From positions 620,001 through 684,000 of the forward strand of contig CBDCNI010000001.1 in the NCBI GenBank assembly GCA_965219175.1: a DNA stretch of 64,000 nt, given 5' to 3'. The DNA comes from JBBPZK01 sp965219175 (GTDB taxonomy: Bacteria; Actinomycetota; Rubrobacteria; Rubrobacterales; Rubrobacteraceae). The notes beneath the pieces were generated by a model, which did no database searches, had not been told where the DNA came from, and saw nothing but the letters and a program-made list of their open reading frames with translations. Of this stretch, positions 43,072 to 51,686 are shown one piece after another (the stretch's first letter is position 1; each line of letters starts with the position of its first letter). A program made the translations under genes and the position numbers.

Positions 43072-44736
43072 GTGAGGGCCTCGGCGAGCACGACCGGAAA
43101 GTCATGGATGGAAGGGCCGTGGTGGCGTATCCTGTTGGCCGGCGTGGGCGCGGGTGTCCTGACCTTACTGCTTCAACGTCTCACCATCTTCGGATACGTT
43201 TACGGTCATCTCTTCTTCACCGGAGAGGTGCCCGTAGGCGAGCGGCTCGACCTTTTCGCATACCTGGCGGCTCACTGGGTCACACTCGCGCTGCACATCT
43301 TGCTCACGTTGCTCGCGGCCTTCTGGGTGGCGCGTGGCGCGAGGAGGGCGCCGATACTATACGGGATCTCAGTTGGCGCGGTCTCCGCTGTGTCCAACCA
43401 GCTGATCATCCTTGTCCTCTTCCCGCCTTTGCTGCCCGCCGAGATGGCAGAGTATCTGGTACTCGGTATGATCTCCGGCGCGCTGGGCGGCCACCTCGCG
43501 CGCAGTGTGGTGGCCGGGCGGAAGTCTTTGTATCGGACGAGCCGAGCCATCGGTTCGGCCCAGGATCCGGACGGTGTCGCGGCAGCCATCGGAGAACACC
43601 TGACTTCCTCGGAGACGCGAGAGGTCGGCTTGTGGGGCGTCTCTTCTCAAAGCGACCTGGGAGGTCATGCCACGGCGTTTGTTTTGCTCGGTTCTTGGCG
43701 ACCGGAAAGGTCTCGCAAGGAAACGCTCGGGGCCACCCTCGATTCGATACGCGTGCCGCAACTCAAGGGGTTGCGTGCGGGGTCGGCCATGACCGTGCGT
43801 CTCAGGGATTTGCCCGCCCCAGAGTATTCAGCTTGGGCGAAGGCGGGCGTCGGCTCGGTCCTCTTCGTGCCGCTCGTCGTCCCCGGCGAGAGGTTGGTGG
43901 GGCTTCTCTCGGTGGCTTCGCGGAGTAGGTCCGGTCCGTCCAGGGTCGTCACACGCTCTTACTTGACCGTCGGAGCCCAAGCCGCTCTCGCGCTGGAGAA
44001 CTCGCGGTTGACGGAAGAAGGGCGCCGCATGGGCCGGCAGGCGGGTGTCATGAGGGAGCGCCAGCGGCTGGCGCACGAGATCCACGACACCCTGGCCCAG
44101 GGCTTCATTAGCGTGGTAACGAACGCGCGCGCCGCCGAGGCCGCATTGCCCGAGGATCTCGAGTCCGTGCGTCTTCATCACGGCCACATCGTCCGCGCGG
44201 CCAGCGAAGGTCTCTCCGAAGCACGGCGCATGGTCCAGACCCTCAGACCTGAACCTCTGGAGGATGCTTCGCTCCCCGAGGCGCTCGCCGCCCTAGCGAA
44301 GCGATGGTCTGACGAGAGTCACGTTCCCGTCACCGCCAACGTCGTTGGTATCCCTCACCCCCTTACCTCTGAAACCGAGACGACGTTGCTGCGGGTGGTC
44401 CAGGAGACGCTCTCCAACGTCCGCAAGCACGCCCGCGCTAATCGGGTCGCCCTGACACTTTCCTACATGACCGACCATGTCTCGCTCGACGCCCGAGACG
44501 ACGGGGTCGGCTTTGATCACGTCGCGATGCCTTCGCCCGGAGGTTCTCTCGATGGGGGTGGCTTCGGCCTCAGTACGATGCGCGAGCGGATGACGCTCTT
44601 GGGCGGCACGCTCGTGGCGGAGAGCGCACCCGGAGAGGGTACCAACATCACGGCGGAGCTCCCTACAGCCTCCAACGTGGAGACGAGCATCGCAAGGAAG
44701 CGCAACGGCTCAGAAGCCGGTGAGCAGACCCGGTGA
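43072..44736 (+). CDS. NarL-type sensor histidine kinase with GAF domain
   Basis: 554 residues. About four membrane helices in the first 150 residues, then a GAF-like sensory domain (around 160-310; VGSVLFVPLVVPGERLVGLLSVASRS). The HisKA_3 dimerisation helix has RLAHEIHDTLAQGFISVVT, whose His is phosphorylated. The ATPase has VVQETLSNVRKHARANRVAL, DDGVGFD and GGFGLSTMRERM. Its TGA overlaps the GTG of the response regulator. The gene lies between the two sortase-substrate genes, which hints at a cell-envelope role, an inference only. Confidence 0.92.
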   Translation: MRASASTTGKSWMEGPWWRILLAGVGAGVLTLLLQRLTIFGYVYGHLFFTGEVPVGERLDLFAYLAAHWVTLALHILLTLLAAFWVARGARRAPILYGISVGAVSAVSNQLIILVLFPPLLPAEMAEYLVLGMISGALGGHLARSVVAGRKSLYRTSRAIGSAQDPDGVAAAIGEHLTSSETREVGLWGVSSQSDLGGHATAFVLLGSWRPERSRKETLGATLDSIRVPQLKGLRAGSAMTVRLRDLPAPEYSAWAKAGVGSVLFVPLVVPGERLVGLLSVASRSRSGPSRVVTRSYLTVGAQAALALENSRLTEEGRRMGRQAGVMRERQRLAHEIHDTLAQGFISVVTNARAAEAALPEDLESVRLHHGHIVRAASEGLSEARRMVQTLRPEPLEDASLPEALAALAKRWSDESHVPVTANVVGIPHPLTSETETTLLRVVQETLSNVRKHARANRVALTLSYMTDHVSLDARDDGVGFDHVAMPSPGGSLDGGGFGLSTMRERMTLLGGTLVAESAPGEGTNITAELPTASNVETSIARKRNGSEAGEQTR

Positions 44737-45371
44737 GCGGCCGGCTACGGCTCTTGATCTGCGACGATCATCCGGTCGTCAGGGCTGGTTTGAGGGGCAT
44801 GCTCTCCAGGCAGCCGGACCTCGAAGTGGTCGGAGAAGCCGAGAACGGTGTCGCCGCCGTGGATCTCGCGGCGAGCTTGCACCCCGACGTTGTGCTCATG
44901 GACTTGAGGATGCCCGTGATGGATGGGGTGGCCGCCACAGGACGCATAAGGTCCGAGCTTCCGGGGACGCGCGTCCTCGTACTCACCACCTACGAGAGCG
45001 ACGCCGACGTCCTCAAAGCCCTTCAAGCCGGGGCCACGGGCTACCTGCTAAAAGATGCCCCTAGCGAGGACCTCTTCTCGGCCATCCGCTCAGCGGCGGG
45101 TGGAGAGTCAGCCCTCTCGCCCGCCGTTGCCTCCCGGCTCGTCCGCAGGACCCTGACCTCCCCGGAAGAAACCCTCGGCTCTCGGGAATTGGAAGTGTTG
45201 GAGCTCGTCGCGCGAGGAGTGAGCAACAAGGAGATCGCCAAACGACTTTGGATCGGTGAGACTACCGTCAAGAGCCACTTGACGCAGGTCTACCAAAAGC
45301 TCGGTGTTCCCGACCGAGCGGCCGCTGTAGCCGAGGCCATGAGACGTGGCATCCTGAGCCTGGATCCCTGA
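44733..45371 (+). CDS. LuxR/NarL-family response regulator
   Basis: 212 residues. Receiver domain with LLICDDHPVVRAG, phosphoacceptor Asp in VVLMDLRMPVMDG, Thr in VLVLTTYES and Lys in YLLKDAPSEDL. The LuxR-type helix-turn-helix has LGSRELEVLELVARGVSNKEIAKRLWIGETTVKSHLTQVYQKLG. It is translated from a GTG overlapping the kinase stop. Target genes unknown. Confidence 0.95.
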   Translation: MSGRLRLLICDDHPVVRAGLRGMLSRQPDLEVVGEAENGVAAVDLAASLHPDVVLMDLRMPVMDGVAATGRIRSELPGTRVLVLTTYESDADVLKALQAGATGYLLKDAPSEDLFSAIRSAAGGESALSPAVASRLVRRTLTSPEETLGSRELEVLELVARGVSNKEIAKRLWIGETTVKSHLTQVYQKLGVPDRAAAVAEAMRRGILSLDP

Positions 45372-45406
45372 GAAGATAAAAGCATATCCCACCCCGCAAG
45401 CGACCT

Positions 45407-45820
45407 CTACCGCCGGAAAGGCACTCTCCCAACCACTGCCCCGCAGGCGACCAACGCCAGGCCTGCTATAAGCGCGGGCGACGGGCCACCAGTGTCGGGC
45501 AGCCGGGTGATGCTGGGCTCTCGGGCGAGCTTCGTGCTCCCGACACCCCTTTTGAAAGCCCTTACTCCCTCCTTGGCGCCATCGGATGCGTCTCGCACGG
45601 CGCGGTCAGCCGCGTTCGACATCGCCGGGGACTCCGTGTACAGTCCGTCGTTACGAATCTCACCGTACTGATAGCCGGTGACCCCGGAAACATGTGGGCC
45701 GCAGTATTGGTCCGCGGCGCAAGAGGCTCCGACATCCGCCTCCTGCGCCGCTGCCGGATACGCGACGAATAAGGTCGTTAGCATGGCGCACAATGCTAGC
45801 GGCGGGAACAACTTCCGCAT
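45407..45820 (-). CDS. LPXTG-anchored small secreted protein
   Basis: 137 residues from ATG 45820 (an upstream GTG at 45856 adds 12 residues). Signal peptide LFPPLALCAMLTTLFVAYPAAAQ, a short Cys-containing region (GASCAADQYCGPH), a mid-region of unknown fold, then LPDTGG, a hydrophobic helix and RVPFRR, a sortase signal. The same LPDTGG motif occurs in the protein at 42070. Function unknown. Confidence 0.85.
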   Translation of the reverse strand: MRKLFPPLALCAMLTTLFVAYPAAAQEADVGASCAADQYCGPHVSGVTGYQYGEIRNDGLYTESPAMSNAADRAVRDASDGAKEGVRAFKRGVGSTKLAREPSITRLPDTGGPSPALIAGLALVACGAVVGRVPFRR

Positions 45821-46031
45821 CGATGCCTCCTTCCGAACAGCGCTGTCTCGCGCCACTCCGTAGACTCATTTGTTTCATATTGTCTCACCGATGGGCCGCG
45901 TGTACCACTCCGGCTCGGTATTACGACGAAACAGGTCGAGGTCGTGGAAGTGAACACGGAGTGGTTTGCGGAGATCCAACCCGAAGAGCTTTTGCCCAAA
46001 GCTTACTTCTGCTTTATCTTAAGATGCAGGC

Positions 46032-46844
46032 ATGGAACTTAGAGACCTCGAATCCTACGGTGAACCTGGCGCGCTAATCTACCTGGCTGATTGCGTTGAT
46101 CTGATGCGGCTAATGCCCGCTGAAAGCGTCGACGTGGTCTTTGCGGACCCACCATACCGACTCTCGACCGGCGGTGTTACCGTCAAGAGTGGACGAATAG
46201 CACCCGTAGACAAGGGCTCCTGGGACCGTTCGGGAGGGTTGCGGGCGGACCACGAGTTCAATCTGCGTTGGCTCGAGGAAGCCCGGCGCGTTCTCAAGCC
46301 GGAGGGGACTTTGTGGGTGACGGGGACGCACCACATCATCTATAGTTTGGGATTCGCGTTACAGCAGTTGCGGTACAGGATCATAAACGACGTGATCTGG
46401 GAGAAACCAAACGCCACCCCGAACGCCCTCCACACCACCTTCACGCATTCTCACGAAACTCTCCTCTGGGCCAGCAAGGGCAAAAGCGCCCGACACACCT
46501 TCAACTACGACCTCATAAACAGCCCCGACCCCACGGGGCAGGTGTCTTCCGTGTGGAAGATACGAACGGTCCCGAAGCGCGAGAAGCAGCATGGCTACCA
46601 CCCGACCCAGAAACCGCTGCGCCTCGTCCGCCGGGCGCTGCTTGCCTCCACCCGCGAGAACGACCTCGTCTTCGACCCGTTCGCCGGCTCCGGGACCACG
46701 GCGGTCGCCGCCAAAGAGCTAGGGCGCTTCTTCGTCGGGGCGGAGCTAGAAAGAGACTTCGCGGATCTCGCGTCGCGCAGGATAGCGGCGACCGAGCGCG
46801 GCGGCGTGCTGCGTGAAATCCTCGACGGGCATGAGAGTCGGTGA
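46032..46844 (+). CDS. Orphan beta-class DNA methyltransferase
   Basis: 270 residues. Motif order is DPPY (VVFADPPYRLSTGG, near residue 37) before FAGSGTTAVAAKELGRFFVGAEL (near residue 220), the beta class of amino-methyltransferases. FTHSHETLLWASK is typical of the DpnA/MboII-like branch that makes N6-methyladenine. HPTQKPLRLVRRAL binds cofactor. No restriction endonuclease or second subunit is encoded nearby. It may be a solitary regulatory or protective methylase. The recognition site cannot be predicted. Confidence 0.9.
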   Translation: MELRDLESYGEPGALIYLADCVDLMRLMPAESVDVVFADPPYRLSTGGVTVKSGRIAPVDKGSWDRSGGLRADHEFNLRWLEEARRVLKPEGTLWVTGTHHIIYSLGFALQQLRYRIINDVIWEKPNATPNALHTTFTHSHETLLWASKGKSARHTFNYDLINSPDPTGQVSSVWKIRTVPKREKQHGYHPTQKPLRLVRRALLASTRENDLVFDPFAGSGTTAVAAKELGRFFVGAELERDFADLASRRIAATERGGVLREILDGHESR

Positions 46845-47326
46845 TGTCGCTTCTCGTCGCCGTCATCGCCGACACACACATTCCCCGCCGTGCGAAGGCT
46901 CTGCCGGAAGACTTGCTGAGACACCTGGAACGCGCAGACTTGCTCCTCCACGCCGGGGACTTGATGGACCCAACGCTTCTCGATACGCTCCGCGCTTACG
47001 CCCCAACTCGGGCTGTAAGTGGAAACCTCGACCCTTCAGATGCCGGCCTGCCGGAGACGCTTGAGTTCGGCTTTGGCGATGTTCGTATAGCTATGGTCCA
47101 TGACTCCGGCCGCAAGCAGGGTCGCCGCAACCGCATGAAGCGCCGCTTCCCCGAGGCCCGCGTCGTGGTCTTTGGACATTCCCACATCCCGTGGCTGGAA
47201 GACGAGGACGGTCTGCTGCTCTTGAACCCCGGCAGCCCGACGGACAAGAGGCGCCAGCCAGAATATACCTTCGCGCTGCTACGGGTAGAAGACGGCGACG
47301 CGCAGGCGGAGATCCTACCCCTATAG
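46844..47326 (+). CDS. YfcE/MJ0936-type metallophosphoesterase
   Basis: About 160 residues. The metal-binding motifs of calcineurin-like phosphoesterases are present: VAVIADTHIPRR, LLLHAGDLMD, VSGNLDPSD and VVVFGHSHIPWLE, with a terminal LLLNPGSPTDKR. Family members hydrolyse cyclic or simple phosphodiesters. The ATG overlaps the methyltransferase stop (TGATG); a GTG three bases earlier is also possible. Confidence 0.93.
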   Translation: MSLLVAVIADTHIPRRAKALPEDLLRHLERADLLLHAGDLMDPTLLDTLRAYAPTRAVSGNLDPSDAGLPETLEFGFGDVRIAMVHDSGRKQGRRNRMKRRFPEARVVVFGHSHIPWLEDEDGLLLLNPGSPTDKRRQPEYTFALLRVEDGDAQAEILPL

Positions 47327-47377
47327 ACCATGTGCGCACTGCTCCAAATCGTTCGTGCCTGATATCTTTATGTAGAC

Positions 47378-49351
47378 GTGGGAATAGCCGGAGACATCGC
47401 GCTCATACTGGTAGCCGCCTTCGCGGGCGGGGTGATCGCCCGCTGGCTCGGGCTGCCTTTGATCCTGGGCTACATCCTCGCCGGGGTGCTGGTGGGGCCG
47501 AACACGGGCGGTCCAACGGTCGGGGGGACCCACGATATAGAGCTGCTCGCGGAGATCGGGGTGGCCCTGCTCCTTTTCGCCGTCGGGATCCACTTCCCTC
47601 TTAGAGAACTCGCCCCGGTAAAGCGCATAGCGCTCATCGGAACGCCCGTCCAGATGGGACTCACGATAGCTTTTGGATACGGCGTCGGGCATCTCATACT
47701 CGGGTTGGGATGGGTCGAGGCGGTGTGGTTCGGAGCCCTGATCTCGCTGTCGAGCACGGCCGTGGTGCTCAAGACCCTCTCCGAACAAGGGGTACTAGGC
47801 ACGCTCTCGGGCCGCGTAATAATCGGTATGCTGATCGTCCAGGATATAGCGGTCATACCGCTTCTAGTCTTACTGCCGAAGCTCAAAAACCTTGGGGAAG
47901 GCGTCTCCCAACTCGGGGTGGCGGCCCTCGAAGCGGTCGCCTTCGTCGCGGTCATGGCCCTGCTCGGCACGAGGGTCCTGCCGTGGCTAATGGCCCGCGT
48001 GGTGAGCTGGGGATCGCGGGAGCTTTTCCTGATCTCCGTGGTCGCCGTCGGGCTCGGGGTCGGCTACGGGACCTACCTCTTCGGCCTCTCTTTTGCCTTC
48101 GGAGCCTTTGTCGCCGGGATGGTCCTCTCCCAATCCGAGTACAGCCACCAAGCCCTGGCGGATATAGAGCCACTGCGCGACGTGTTCGCCATGCTGTTCT
48201 TCGTCTCGGTAGGGATGCTCATAGACCCGGCTTTCTTGTGGAAAAACGCGGCGACGGTACTCACGGTCGTCGTGCTCGTCTTCTTGTTCAAAGGCGCGCT
48301 CTTCGCCGGTGTCACGCGGGCTTTCGGTTACGTGAACATAGCGCCGTTTGCGGTCGGGCTCGGGCTGTTTCAGGTGGGCGAGTTCTCGTTCGTCATAGCT
48401 CGCGTCGGTATCGGCGAGGGAGCTATCTCCGAGGGACTGTACGCGATCGTACTGACCACCGCCGTCGTCACCATGGCGCTCACCCCGTTCGCCACCCGCT
48501 TTGCTCCCGTCCTGTACGATCGCTGGCGCGAGAGGTTCCCAGGCGGCGAGCCGCTCAAGGCGTTCAACCTGCCGGAGGTGGGTCTGGAGGACCACGTTGT
48601 CATAGCCGGTCACGGGCGGGTCGGGCATTTTGTCTCCCAGCTTCTCTTCAAGCTCGACCAGCCTTTCGTGGTAGTCGACCTGGATCACGGGAAGATAGAA
48701 GAGGCGAGGGAGTCGGGGTTCCCAACCGTTTATGGGGATGCGGCGGCGGAGCCTGTGCTGGAGGCGGCGGGACTCGGGAGGGCGCGGTTGATGATCCTCA
48801 CGATCCCGGACCCGGCGGGGGCGCGGCTCGTCGTGGATCAGGTGAAGCACACTTACGGAGACGACGTACACATCGTCGCCCGCTCGACCACGGTGGAGCA
48901 ACTAGAGGACCTCAGGCGGATCGGGGTGTACGAGGCGGTCCAACCGGAGTTCGAGGCGGGGCTGGAGCTCGGCAGGCAGGCGCTCATCCACCTCGGCATC
49001 GGGGCGGGTGACGTGCAGCGTTTCTCCGACGGCGTGCGGCGCGAACTCTACGCTCCGATGTCTGAAACGGACGGCGGAGGCGACAGAGGTACGCTCGCGC
49101 AGTTGAGGCGCGCCTCGCGCATGATCGAGACCGACTGGACGGAGCTATCCCCGGAAAGCTCCCTGGCGGACCGTACGATCGGCGAGTTGCGTGTACGGGA
49201 GGAGACGGGCGCTTCTCTCGTGGCCGTCGTGCGCGGCAAAGAGGTCTTCACCAACCCCGGCCCGGACCTGGTCCTGCGCGCCGGTGATACCGTGAGCGTG
49301 CTCGGTACCGCCGACCAGCGGGCGGCTTTCCTGAAACTTGCGGGAGGCTGA
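47378..49351 (+). CDS. CPA2 family K+/H+ antiporter with TrkA domains (KefB-like)
   Basis: 657 residues. About 12 helices in the first 380 residues, including GLPLILGYILAGVLVGPNTGG and LLLFAVGIHFPLREL. A TrkA-N Rossmann domain (HVVIAGHGRVGHFVSQLL) begins near 405 and a TrkA-C domain ends the protein. It should exchange potassium for protons under nucleotide control. It begins with GTG 47378. The channel gene 55 bp downstream shares the TrkA domains, suggesting joint potassium homeostasis. Confidence 0.92.
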   Translation: MGIAGDIALILVAAFAGGVIARWLGLPLILGYILAGVLVGPNTGGPTVGGTHDIELLAEIGVALLLFAVGIHFPLRELAPVKRIALIGTPVQMGLTIAFGYGVGHLILGLGWVEAVWFGALISLSSTAVVLKTLSEQGVLGTLSGRVIIGMLIVQDIAVIPLLVLLPKLKNLGEGVSQLGVAALEAVAFVAVMALLGTRVLPWLMARVVSWGSRELFLISVVAVGLGVGYGTYLFGLSFAFGAFVAGMVLSQSEYSHQALADIEPLRDVFAMLFFVSVGMLIDPAFLWKNAATVLTVVVLVFLFKGALFAGVTRAFGYVNIAPFAVGLGLFQVGEFSFVIARVGIGEGAISEGLYAIVLTTAVVTMALTPFATRFAPVLYDRWRERFPGGEPLKAFNLPEVGLEDHVVIAGHGRVGHFVSQLLFKLDQPFVVVDLDHGKIEEARESGFPTVYGDAAAEPVLEAAGLGRARLMILTIPDPAGARLVVDQVKHTYGDDVHIVARSTTVEQLEDLRRIGVYEAVQPEFEAGLELGRQALIHLGIGAGDVQRFSDGVRRELYAPMSETDGGGDRGTLAQLRRASRMIETDWTELSPESSLADRTIGELRVREETGASLVAVVRGKEVFTNPGPDLVLRAGDTVSVLGTADQRAAFLKLAGG

Positions 49352-49394
49352 ACGGGGGAACGAGGATACCGCGCGGGAAAGCGTCGCTTCTCTA

Positions 49395-49400
49395 TATAAT
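49395..49400 (+). promoter_or_regulatory. Perfect -10 element positioned for leaderless transcription
   Basis: TATAAT at 49395-49400 ends six bases before the GTG at 49407, the distance at which transcription normally begins. The mRNA of the potassium channel gene is therefore likely to start at the start codon itself. No -35 consensus is visible. Confidence 0.5.
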
Positions 49401-49406
49401 CCTTGC

Positions 49407-50489
49407 GTGAGCGAGAGGAGACCATCATACAGCCGACGCGCGGGCGAGACGGTCGAAGCCTACGGGCAGAGTCAGGTCTTCAGGCGCGTCTTGCGGGTGG
49501 TCCTCGCGCTCGTCGGCATCGTGGCCGCCGGGGCGCTCGGGTACATGGTCATCGAAGGCTGGAGTTTTTTGGATGCCCTGTACATGACCGTGATCACGTT
49601 GAGTACCGTCGGCTACACGGAGGTGCATCCTCTGAGCAGGGCCGGAGAGTTGTGGACCATAACGTTCATAGTCGGGGGTCTGGTAACCTTCGGTTTCGTG
49701 TCGGCTCCCCTGGTGGAGCTGGTGTTCGAGGGCGCTGTCCGGGGTCAATTCAGAAGGAGGCGGATGAAGAGGGAGATCGGGAAGCTGGACGGACACCAGA
49801 TCCTGTGCGGCTACGGCCGGGTCGGAAGGCAGGTCGCGCGGGAGTTCATAAGGGACGGGGTGCCGTTCGTCATAGTCGAACAAGACCCGAATGTGGCAGA
49901 GGAGTGCCTGGCGGAAGGCTACCTGACGGTCCTCGGTGAAGCTTCCGAAGATCAGGTCCTCGAAGAGGCCGGGGTTCGGCAGGCGAAGGGTCTGGTCGCC
50001 GCCGTTGACTCCGACGCGGACAACGTCTTCGTCACCCTCTCGGCCCGCAAGCTGAACCCGAAGCTGCACATCGTCGCCCGCGCCGGTAGCGACGAGTCTG
50101 CCGCGAAGCTCGGCATGGCCGGGGCGGACCGAACGCTCTCGCCCTACGCCGTCGGCGGAAGGAGGCTCGCCTCTCTCGCGACCCAGCCGCTAGTCGTAGA
50201 CTTCCTGGACGTAGTCACCCGCGGCGAAGGCGGCATCGAGTTCCGGCTGGAAGAGTTCGACGTTCCCGAAGACTCCTCCCTCGCCGACCATACCATCGGG
50301 GAATTGAAGATCGGTGAGAAGACAGGCGCAAAGATCCTCGCTACCAGGACCAGGGACGGCAAATTCGACACCACCCCGACCGCGCAAGACCGGATCAGCG
50401 CCGGAGACACCCTCATAGTGCTCGGCAGCCGCGAACAGGTCGAACGTCTGGAGCAACTCATGCGCGCCGGAAAAATAGGTGAGGTGTAG
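49407..50489 (+). CDS. Potassium channel with TrkA-N/TrkA-C gating domains
   Basis: 360 residues from GTG 49407. Two membrane helices flank a pore loop with the selectivity filter TLSTVGYTEV (near residue 65). A TrkA-N domain (ILCGYGRVGRQVAREFI) and a TrkA-C domain follow, as in MthK-like and other RCK/KTN channels. It should be gated by nucleotides or ions bound to the cytoplasmic domains. Confidence 0.93.
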   Translation: MSERRPSYSRRAGETVEAYGQSQVFRRVLRVVLALVGIVAAGALGYMVIEGWSFLDALYMTVITLSTVGYTEVHPLSRAGELWTITFIVGGLVTFGFVSAPLVELVFEGAVRGQFRRRRMKREIGKLDGHQILCGYGRVGRQVAREFIRDGVPFVIVEQDPNVAEECLAEGYLTVLGEASEDQVLEEAGVRQAKGLVAAVDSDADNVFVTLSARKLNPKLHIVARAGSDESAAKLGMAGADRTLSPYAVGGRRLASLATQPLVVDFLDVVTRGEGGIEFRLEEFDVPEDSSLADHTIGELKIGEKTGAKILATRTRDGKFDTTPTAQDRISAGDTLIVLGSREQVERLEQLMRAGKIGEV

Positions 50490-50562
50490 TAGAACTCCCA
50501 GAACTACCCGCCGGCCTTATGGTCGCACTCTTCGATCGAGAGACGCGATATCACAGGGTGTT

Positions 50563-51663
50563 TTAGTACTTCAGTACGGTTTTGTTGGCTGCTTTCAGGG
50601 CTTGCGGGTCGGGTTGCGTGCCGGCGTTCTTCGGGAAAGCGACGGTCTTTGGGTCTCCGTCGCTGACGAACCTCTCTTTTGGATGCGCCTCGAAGTACCG
50701 GAACATCTCCTGGCTCTGGGCTGGAAGGGGGCCGGTCTGTATCCTGGGTACCCGGTAGGGATCGAAGCGCCGGTCCCACGGCGGGTAGCTCGCGCCACCA
50801 GATACTTCGGCGGCACCTTCGAGCGCGTAGGTTTTTCCTTTCCAACTGCCGGAACGGAGCAGGCTCTCGTCTTGTGGATATTCACCGAACGGCACCGAGA
50901 GGCTGACCACCTTATAGTCCGGCAAGCGCTTCCGGATCTCCACGAGGGAGAGCGCGAGTTGCTCCTGCACCAGCGCGGGAGTAGAAATAGCGAGGTTGGC
51001 GTGATAGAGCGTATGCGTGCCAACCTCCATACTGTTATCCACCAGATAATTCAACTTCTTACGCGAGAGTTTTGGCTGTCCGAAGAGGTTGTTCGGGGGG
51101 TCGGCGGCGGGCAGTACGAAGAATGTCCCCTTCATAGGCCAGTCCTTGTGTTGGCGGTGGAAGTCCGTGAGAACGCCTACCGCGCCCGTTGGGTCCGGGA
51201 CCCACTTTCCGTTCTTCTTGACCATCGTAAACTGGGTGTCGCTCGAGTCGTCGAACGTCAGGACGACGGGGGTCTTGCCGGCCGGTACGTTCAGGTTGCT
51301 TTCCAACAAGTCCCGGAAGTTCACCGGATAGTAGTCGTTCTTGTACAGATACTCCAGCTCCGCGCGGAACTCTTCCGTCGAGATGGTCCACTCCGGGGCG
51401 AAGTTCGGGTCTCCGCCAACCCGGTGATACTCCAGGACCATCGTGAGACCGGCCTCGTTGGCCCCGATCTCTTTCGGCGACCGGGTCTCTTTCTTCTCGT
51501 TTCCTCCGGCCGAAGTAGACTTCTTCGAGCTTGCCGAAGCCTCTTTTTTCTTTCCGTCGTTCTGGGCGTCCGCGTTTTTTGTCGAGCATCCGGTTAGTAG
51601 AGCGGCTGCGAGGACCGGGATCAGCAGAAGCGAGAGGTGAAGTGGTAAGCGTCGTGTCCGCAA
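50563..51663 (-). CDS. Polysaccharide deacetylase-like lipoprotein
   Basis: 366 residues from TTG 51663 with a GGAAAGG site. Lipoprotein signal LLLIPVLAAALLTGC, then a low-complexity Lys/Ser linker. The NodB-type domain has TPVVLTFDDSSDTQF (metal Asp pair) and MEVGTHTLYHANL (two His) and a later YPPWDRRFDPYRVPRI. It likely deacetylates cell-wall or capsular glycans. A long frame running back to 52329 is antisense-like and overlaps the upstream gene; it is rejected. It lies 23 bp downstream of a second lipoprotein gene. Confidence 0.85.
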   Translation of the reverse strand: MRTRRLPLHLSLLLIPVLAAALLTGCSTKNADAQNDGKKKEASASSKKSTSAGGNEKKETRSPKEIGANEAGLTMVLEYHRVGGDPNFAPEWTISTEEFRAELEYLYKNDYYPVNFRDLLESNLNVPAGKTPVVLTFDDSSDTQFTMVKKNGKWVPDPTGAVGVLTDFHRQHKDWPMKGTFFVLPAADPPNNLFGQPKLSRKKLNYLVDNSMEVGTHTLYHANLAISTPALVQEQLALSLVEIRKRLPDYKVVSLSVPFGEYPQDESLLRSGSWKGKTYALEGAAEVSGGASYPPWDRRFDPYRVPRIQTGPLPAQSQEMFRYFEAHPKERFVSDGDPKTVAFPKNAGTQPDPQALKAANKTVLKY

Positions 51664-51686
51664 GTCTCTTGCCTTTCCCTGGAGGT

